Positions 19,484 through 24,038 of a DNA stretch of 24,038 bases are shown here, piece after piece. Below the pieces are notes generated by a model. The model had not been told where the DNA came from. It was given only the letters and a program-made list of their open reading frames with translations, and did not search any database. The stretch spans positions 1 through 24,038 of the forward strand of contig JADGJH010000235.1 of assembly GCA_027596945.1 (NCBI GenBank), given 5' to 3'. Position numbers and translations under genes: made by a program. Within the stretch, counting starts at the first letter, position 1; every line of letters starts with the position of its first letter. The stretch is from Physocladia obscura. Taxonomy: Eukaryota > Chytridiomycota > Chytridiomycetes > Chytridiales > Chytriomycetaceae.

Positions 19484-20398
19484 TCATGAGATTTCTACAT
19501 TTTTGAACGCTTTGCGCAAGAGCACATCACGAACTCTTGGAAATACATCCTTGATGTAATACAGTAAGTTTCCTTCAAAACTAAAAATATCGTCTTTTGC
19601 CCCGCGATTGACTGCGGCGACAATGAGGTCAGCAGCTTCTTCGCTGGACATCATAGCTTTGGTTTTATCAGAAATAAGCTTTCCGCGAGATCCAATGCGG
19701 ATACGGTTGCTGTCAGTAGCAACCACGTTAGGGTAAATCATGGTGAAATCAATCCCAGGTTCCTCCAGTCTGATAGAGTCCATGAAGCCTTTCATTGCAA
19801 ACTTTGAAGCACAGAATCCGGTTCTTAGCGGTCCAGCAGCAAGGCCCAAGATTGAAGAAACGCCAACAACTTTTCCACGCTGGGATTTTTTGAGAAAGGG
19901 AAGAGAGTAAACGATTCCCGAAACAAAACCAGTGAAGTTAATATCCATGATTTTCTTCCATGCAGATACATCATTGAACGAACGCACAAATTCGCCCATG
20001 GAAATACCCGCATTCAAAACAACGCAATCAATACGCCCAAAATGTTCGCCAGCCTTTTGGATAACAGTCTTGACAGCTTCTTCATCGGCAACATCAAGAA
20101 CCTCGCACCAAACATGCGTTGCGCCAGCATTTTTACAGCGCGCACCAATAACTTCAAGCTCGTCTTTTCTGCGAGCGCAAATCACAAGCGATGCGCCAAG
20201 CTGTGCGTATTTGATGGCGAGTGCCGCTCCGATCCCCGAGGATGCACCAGTGATTAGAATAATTTTACCCCGCGCAACAAACGGCTTTGTGGGAGAGATA
20301 AGCGCAAAAAAAAGTTCGGCTAGCGTCAAGACAGGAAATGCCACTGCAAATGCCACCGATGCCGACATACGTTTCACAAGTTCCAAACCAACACTCAT
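19484..20398 (-). CDS. Membrane-anchored short-chain dehydrogenase (SDR)
   Basis: This is a classical SDR of 304 aa with no intron. It resembles the DHRS7/11-beta-HSD-like group that oxidises or reduces lipids, steroids or retinoids at membranes; the substrate cannot be told. An N-terminal hydrophobic segment (about 13-35) suggests an ER or other membrane anchor. The cofactor motif TGASSGIG is at 50-57, an Arg-Arg pair at 76-77 suggests NADP(H), and Leu-Asp-Val is at 101-103. NAG is at 129-131, the structural Asn at 154 and the catalytic Ser at 182. The catalytic Tyr of Tyr-x-x-x-Lys is replaced: the site reads Phe195-Cys-Ala-Ser-Lys199. Everything else looks intact, so this may be an enzyme with altered or lost activity rather than a decaying gene. 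Start is the first ATG, in a family-typical place. Confidence 0.9.
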   Translation of the reverse strand: MSVGLELVKRMSASVAFAVAFPVLTLAELFFALISPTKPFVARGKIILITGASSGIGAALAIKYAQLGASLVICARRKDELEVIGARCKNAGATHVWCEVLDVADEEAVKTVIQKAGEHFGRIDCVVLNAGISMGEFVRSFNDVSAWKKIMDINFTGFVSGIVYSLPFLKKSQRGKVVGVSSILGLAAGPLRTGFCASKFAMKGFMDSIRLEEPGIDFTMIYPNVVATDSNRIRIGSRGKLISDKTKAMMSSEEAADLIVAAVNRGAKDDIFSFEGNLLYYIKDVFPRVRDVLLRKAFKNVEIS

Positions 20399-20444
20399 TT
20401 TTTTTCACAAATTGGACTGAAAGATTAATTTCCATAATTTATTG

Positions 20445-20450
20445 TTTATT
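20445..20450 (-). terminator. Poly(A) signal candidate after the FMO locus
   Basis: TTTATT on the plus strand gives AATAAA on the minus strand, 53 nt past the FMO-frame stop at 20503 and before the SDR start. Confidence 0.4.
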
Positions 20451-20502
20451 CAGCATGAGGAATTAAAAGCAAATAAAAAAGCGGTATTCATTCTTTCTGC
20501 AG

Positions 20503-22219
20503 TCATTCCTCAACTTTGTGTTGGTTGATGGGCTTTTTTGACCTGTCGCTCTTTTTTCTGATGGCTTCCTCGATTTCGGATTCAATGTCCAAAAACTTGT
20601 AGTCTTCCGGCAGATAGAGATCCACAAACTCACTGATCCAGGCCAACGGATTCCATATTCCACCCCACTTGGCCCATTGTTGAATCTTGCGGAGCGGTGA
20701 AATCTGCAAATCGTGACAAATTTGATCAAGGTAAGAATTCCCAGAAACATTTCCAGCACCCCAATCTTGTTCTCCACATATTTCTTTAAGTATTTTGCGA
20801 CGGTTATCAATATCGGCACGTTGCTTTTCTTTTGAAGGAAGCTCAATATGACCGCGAAGAACAGAAGTCAACCAGTAAACCGCCTTCCAAAAAAAAGAAA
20901 CGTACCATGGAAGTCGTAAAAGTAATTTGCGCACAGCATGTAGTTCCAAAAAATGCAAAGTCCTCGATGTCCGGGTGAATAATATTCCTGTATAAATATA
21001 TTGATCCATTTTCAATCAAACTATTTGGCACACCTTCTGGAAGAAGCATCATCGGCGCAAATCCGGTTGCCAAAATAACTACATCCACATTTTTAATCAC
21101 TTCTTGGTTCGTTAAACGGGCATTTCTGCCTTCAAAACTGTCAATTGTCAAATTTGAATCGCACCAAACCGCACAAGTTCAAAAACGCCTGGTGTTTAAC
21201 TATCACTGCCACATTGCTTGGCATAGCGGAAGTTAGGAAGAAATGGATCAGTCGGCCTATATTTAAATGCGCGAATGAAAACACTAGACACTGGCTGTTC
21301 TCGCTCAATTGTATCTTTAACGCGAGCTTTTTCCAGTGCTGCAAGTTGAGTTTCGGTTTTTGGTGACTCTGGAAGTTGATAATGTGCACGAATGAGATTT
21401 CTCCATCGAGCCCAGGACGTAGAAAAAAAACGGCTTGCCCAAAGTCGTCTTATGGGAATAAAACCAAATAATTTACCAGGATTGAGTCAATTTGCGCGTC
21501 TAAATACCCAATGCGTTGTCAATTGGTTTTTTTCGAAGCGGCACCCTCGAGTAGCTTGCTGAGAAATTCAATTGCTGCTTTTCCTGCACCGACTATGACT
21601 GCGTTCGATTTTCGCAAGATAGTCAAGTCTATTACGGCAGATGTATGAATAATTTATCCTTCGAAAGATTCTTGACCTTTGAATTGCGAAAGCTGAAATC
21701 ATCGAAAAATTAATGTTAAATTGAGTTTATGAAAAAACGAAGAGCTTACTCTCGCTTCGCCGGAATAAAGACCTTGTGCACTGATAAGAAAATCAAACTC
21801 TTCCGTGTATTGGCCATCGGAATTCACAGCATCTACGCGCCATCCATTTTTTTCTGGTCTTTTTTTATCGAAACAACTCGTGAACTGAAGCGAATGTGTG
21901 GAGTGATTCCAAAATGATCCGCATAAGCAGCGAAGTAGTTTCAAGCTGTTGCTTTGTCGCGAAGGCTTTCACAGATTCCGGAAAAGGAAATTCACCATAA
22001 TGGAAGATCCATGATGGGCTAAAGGCATATTTAGTTGGAAGGAACAGAAGGCATTGAAACAATACCTTTGTGGCTTAGCAAATGAATAGCTTGATCTCCA
22101 AATGCCACCTACACTTGCTTGCCTTTCAAAGATTGTTACTGACCATCCAGCGTGCAAAAAGTGCGGAGCAACCACGAGACCAGCCAGTCCGGCGCCAATG
22201 ATTCCAACATGTCGTCCAT
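20503..22219 (-). pseudogene. Flavin-containing monooxygenase pseudogene
   Basis: The family uses FAD and NADPH to oxygenate N- or S-containing soft nucleophiles, or ketones. Recognisable parts in order are the FAD loop GIIGAGLAGLVV (exon ending 22066), an intron 22019-22065 and FPFPESVKAFATKQQLE. A second intron (21693-21749) follows, then the NADPH loop VIVGAGKAAIEF, HWVFRR, VVILATGF and an open 3' part (20503-20880). The frame is broken repeatedly: one-base losses near 21940 and in the A/T run at 21847-21853; TAA at 21654-21656; a frame change near 21525; TGA at 21487-21489; TAA at 21195-21197; another shift near 21150; and an 8-base run at 20889-20896 one base too long. No Met is found for the first FAD exon, so an upstream exon is missing or lost. 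Both neighbours' introns and frames are clean, which argues against poor sequence. Confidence 0.85.
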
Positions 22220-22640
22220 CTGGATTGTAAGAAGTTATTCTTTTTTATTTCTTAACTATGAGTTTTCTGTCTGTCTAAATCATTGCTGACGAAAAGTATA
22301 GCAACAATTTCCTGACAAACAGTGATGATAAATCATATGATGAATGGAGCCCTCGTTTAAAAAATGCCAATACCTTGAAGAATGTTGGAAACTGATTTCC
22401 GGACGATACCCAACAAAGGATAATTAAAAAAAGAGAAAGAAACAGTATGACATTCCACTTTTGAAAAATTACTGTCTTTTTTGACCTCTTATCACACCCC
22501 CTCCACCTTTCAGGTGTAAGTTGTTACCACTAATTTCATTTTTACTCTCTCTCACTGTGACTCCACTTCTAAATATATAACTTTGAATTTTGACTGATGT
22601 GCTGTGGGCCACCGATGTGAAAATTTGTGAAACAATGGAA
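22220..22640. other. Intergenic DNA with no recognised gene
   Basis: About 420 bp lies between the FMO pseudogene and the transposon-like region. No ORF with family features is seen. It may contain the lost first FMO exon and promoter on the minus strand. A small perfect inverted repeat, CACCT-TTC-AGGTG, is at 22504-22516. Confidence 0.4.
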
Positions 22641-22651
22641 GACTTCCAAAA

Positions 22652-22723
22652 CTGGGACAAATGAAAAAGACAAAATGTCTTTGTCCTGGTGGGACAGGCA
22701 GTTTGTCCCAGAATTTTGTCCCA
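22652..22723. repeat. Inverted GGGACAAA / TTTGTCCC repeats
   Basis: CTGGGACAAA at 22652-22661 is matched by its exact reverse complement TTTGTCCCAG at 22702-22711. TTTGTCCCA repeats again at 22715-22723, and related GTCC/GGGAC words lie between. The cluster could fold as a hairpin. Its place just before the transposase remains suggests subterminal or terminal repeats of that element. No target-site duplication could be assigned. Confidence 0.5.
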
Positions 22724-22821
22724 ATGGTGTCTCCAAAAATAAACCAAATCATTTGTTCCAAAAAAGACAAACAAAAAAAAAAGGACATCGCTGAATTGAA
22801 ACAAACGCAAACCCAACGTTA

Positions 22822-23875
22822 ATGCTCTGCATTGTCTGCATTGCACACAATCTATGCATTTGTATTCAAATACTGGTGTTATTACAAGTAAAAAATCAGC
22901 TTCGATTACAACATCAATTGACAAATGTGAATCTGGGAAATCCAAACAATTGCTTTTGGCAGCAACTACTCAGCAGCTACAATGAAAATCCAGGAGGCTT
23001 TATCACCGTTGTCTCTGTCGATATGCGTATGTTTCTGGAACTACTTGATGGATTCTCAAAATACTATATTGTCAAGAGTGGCAGGCACCAAAACAGATGA
23101 CCACCAAAAGTAACATCAAAGATCACGGTGCTTGGATTGCTGCTGCACTATTACTGTGGAACTATGGAAAACAAGACATTATGTGAGATGTTTGGTATCC
23201 CCTGCTACTTTGTCTTGTGTATTATCAAACACAGAATTGGCACTTCTACTATCACTCAGGAATATCAAAGATGCTCAAATTACATGGCCAACTTACCAGC
23301 AACAAGTTCTATGGGGTGAACAAGTCAAATTACAAGAGCCATTTGTCAAGAACAAGTTTGGTTTCATTGACGAAAAAAACTACCAAGTGCAAGAGCCATC
23401 TTTTGCAGACAAACAAAATGCTATGTATAATGGCTGGCTAAATTGCGTATATGTTACTGGAGTGCTCTGTTTTGGTGTTGATGGTAAGCAGATAACATAT
23501 TCAATTTTATTCAACACACACACAAACAAACAGGAACAATTATATGGATGAAACACAACTGCCCGGCTCTTGGGCTGATGGTGAAACAAGCTGCATCTTT
23601 TGTGAGAAGCTACTGGACAAAGAATTTACTTTGAAAAGTACAGAGTCTGTGCTGATTCTGCCTTTCCAGTCAACAACAAAATGTTCAACAAAATCGTGGC
23701 ACCTCTCAAAGACAGAGATTTGGATCAAGCACCAGCAAATATTTGGCGTAATTTACAAGCAGTAAGTAATGCGATTACTTCAATTTGTGAAGCAGCCAAA
23801 TGGGGAATGGGAGCAGTTGAAAAGGTTTATTGCAGGCTGCTAATGCCTCTTCTGTACAATCAAAAGCTCTGGGCT
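22822..23875 (+). mobile_element. Decayed PIF/Harbinger-like (DDE_4) transposase
   Basis: This family catalyses cut-and-paste transposition. Pieces in three frames lie in the expected order: an N-terminal segment with FWQQLLSSY and MRMFLELLD (22920-23060); a Gly-Thr-Met-Glu-x-Lys-Thr-Leu-x-Glu-Met-Phe-Gly-Ile-Pro helix-turn-helix-like block (about 23150-23205); the first catalytic Asp in KFGFID (near 23362-23372); and GWLNCVYVTGVLCFGVDG. A GT-AG intron with clean ends follows (23484-23533), then a Gly-Ser-Trp-x-Asp-Gly-Glu block, the second Asp in DSAFP (near 23655) and WGMGAVEKVYCR (about 23800-23835). The residue before this last Trp, normally the third catalytic Glu, is Lys. At least three frame changes are needed, and similarity ends abruptly near 23870. 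The copy is non-autonomous. Family assignment is by motif memory. Confidence 0.65.
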
Positions 23876-24021
23876 TGAATCTTTCCATCTCCATCTTTCG
23901 CTGTGCTTCTCGTTTTTCCCGTTCTTCCTGTCTTCTTTTCCTTTCATCTTTTGCATTCTTGTTGTTTTGGACAAGAAACATGCCCAGTAATTGTGTCAAA
24001 TTTTTTGAATCATCCTGTATT
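23860..24021 (-). CDS. Partial exon of an unrecognised Lys/Glu-rich ORF
   Basis: On the minus strand a splice-acceptor-like TTTTCTTAG at about 24022-24030 precedes an open stretch. It encodes DDSKNLTQLLGMFL, a short spacer and a highly charged helix (KDERKRRQEEREKREAQRK), then KPRAF. Such a charged C-terminal helix is common in Myb/SANT-like second ORFs of PIF/Harbinger elements, which often face the transposase gene as here. The 5' part lies beyond the window. The 3' end is not defined, because the frame runs on to 23775 over transposase sequence. It could instead be a host gene exon. Confidence 0.35.
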
Positions 24022-24038
24022 CTAAGAAAATAAACAGT

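Noticed and set aside
19932..20420. 162-aa plus-strand ORF opposite the SDR gene
   Set aside because: It is an antisense shadow of a strong SDR coding frame, with no family features.
20503..22219. Reading the monooxygenase as intact with extra introns
   Set aside because: Stops and frame changes fall inside conserved blocks without splice signals, and several would need introns shorter than about 25 nt.
1..24038. CRISPR arrays, tRNA/rRNA genes, prokaryotic operons or defence systems
   Set aside because: No direct-repeat arrays, B-box-like tRNA cores or rRNA sequence were seen by eye, and the genes are spliced eukaryotic ones.

Overview
The window looks like a compact nuclear segment from a fungus, probably a flagellated (zoosporic, chytrid-like) one. 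The DNA is AT-rich. Genes are split by many short GT-AG introns (mostly 45-95 nt) and intergenic gaps are often under 150 bp. The fungal signal comes from the conventional kinesin, which has the fungal-type neck and IAK tail. The flagellate signal comes from a CCDC148 orthologue, a coiled-coil family associated with ciliated lineages. This placement is inference from gene content. Gene models were built by hand from reading frames and splice signals, and their total coding lengths close in frame.

Layout, left to right. (1) 31-2223 (-): unrecognised Ser-rich 714-aa protein with one 48-nt in-frame intron. (2) 2224-4450: AT-rich DNA, then a decayed transposon island with piggyBac-like and Myb/SANT-like traces. 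(3) 4451-4654 (-): two short exons of an unrecognised gene, possibly the true 5' end of gene 1 across the transposon island. (4) 4666-5632 (+): Mis14/Nsl1-type kinetochore protein. (5) 5721-6875 (-): small TBC (RabGAP-like) protein. (6) 7113-9228 (-): CCDC148, 11 exons. (7) 9316-11007 (+): mitochondrial citrate synthase, divergent from CCDC148 across 87 bp. (8) 11219-13288 (+): amidophosphoribosyltransferase, the first step of purine synthesis. (9) 13377-14053 (-): CCDC12/Cwf18 spliceosomal protein. (10) 14128-18012 (+): kinesin-1 heavy chain, 16 coding exons, divergent from CCDC12 across 74 bp. (11) 18154-19452 (-): CAF1/POP2 deadenylase of CCR4-NOT. (12) 19484-20398 (-): membrane-anchored short-chain dehydrogenase with Phe at the catalytic Tyr position. 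(13) about 20503-22219 (-): flavin-containing monooxygenase pseudogene. (14) about 22500-24038: decayed PIF/Harbinger-like transposon with an inverted repeat near its left side and a partial second ORF running off the end.

The genes are mostly housekeeping (TCA cycle, purine synthesis, splicing, mRNA decay, kinetochore, microtubule transport) and show no sign of forming one pathway. I found no CRISPR array, tRNA, rRNA, toxin, viral gene or obvious new multi-gene system. The points most worth following are gene-structure oddities (start codons on 3-, 7- and 12-nt exons; GC-AG introns; a 31-bp gap between two tandem genes), two enzymes with altered catalytic residues, and a monooxygenase decaying between intact neighbours.
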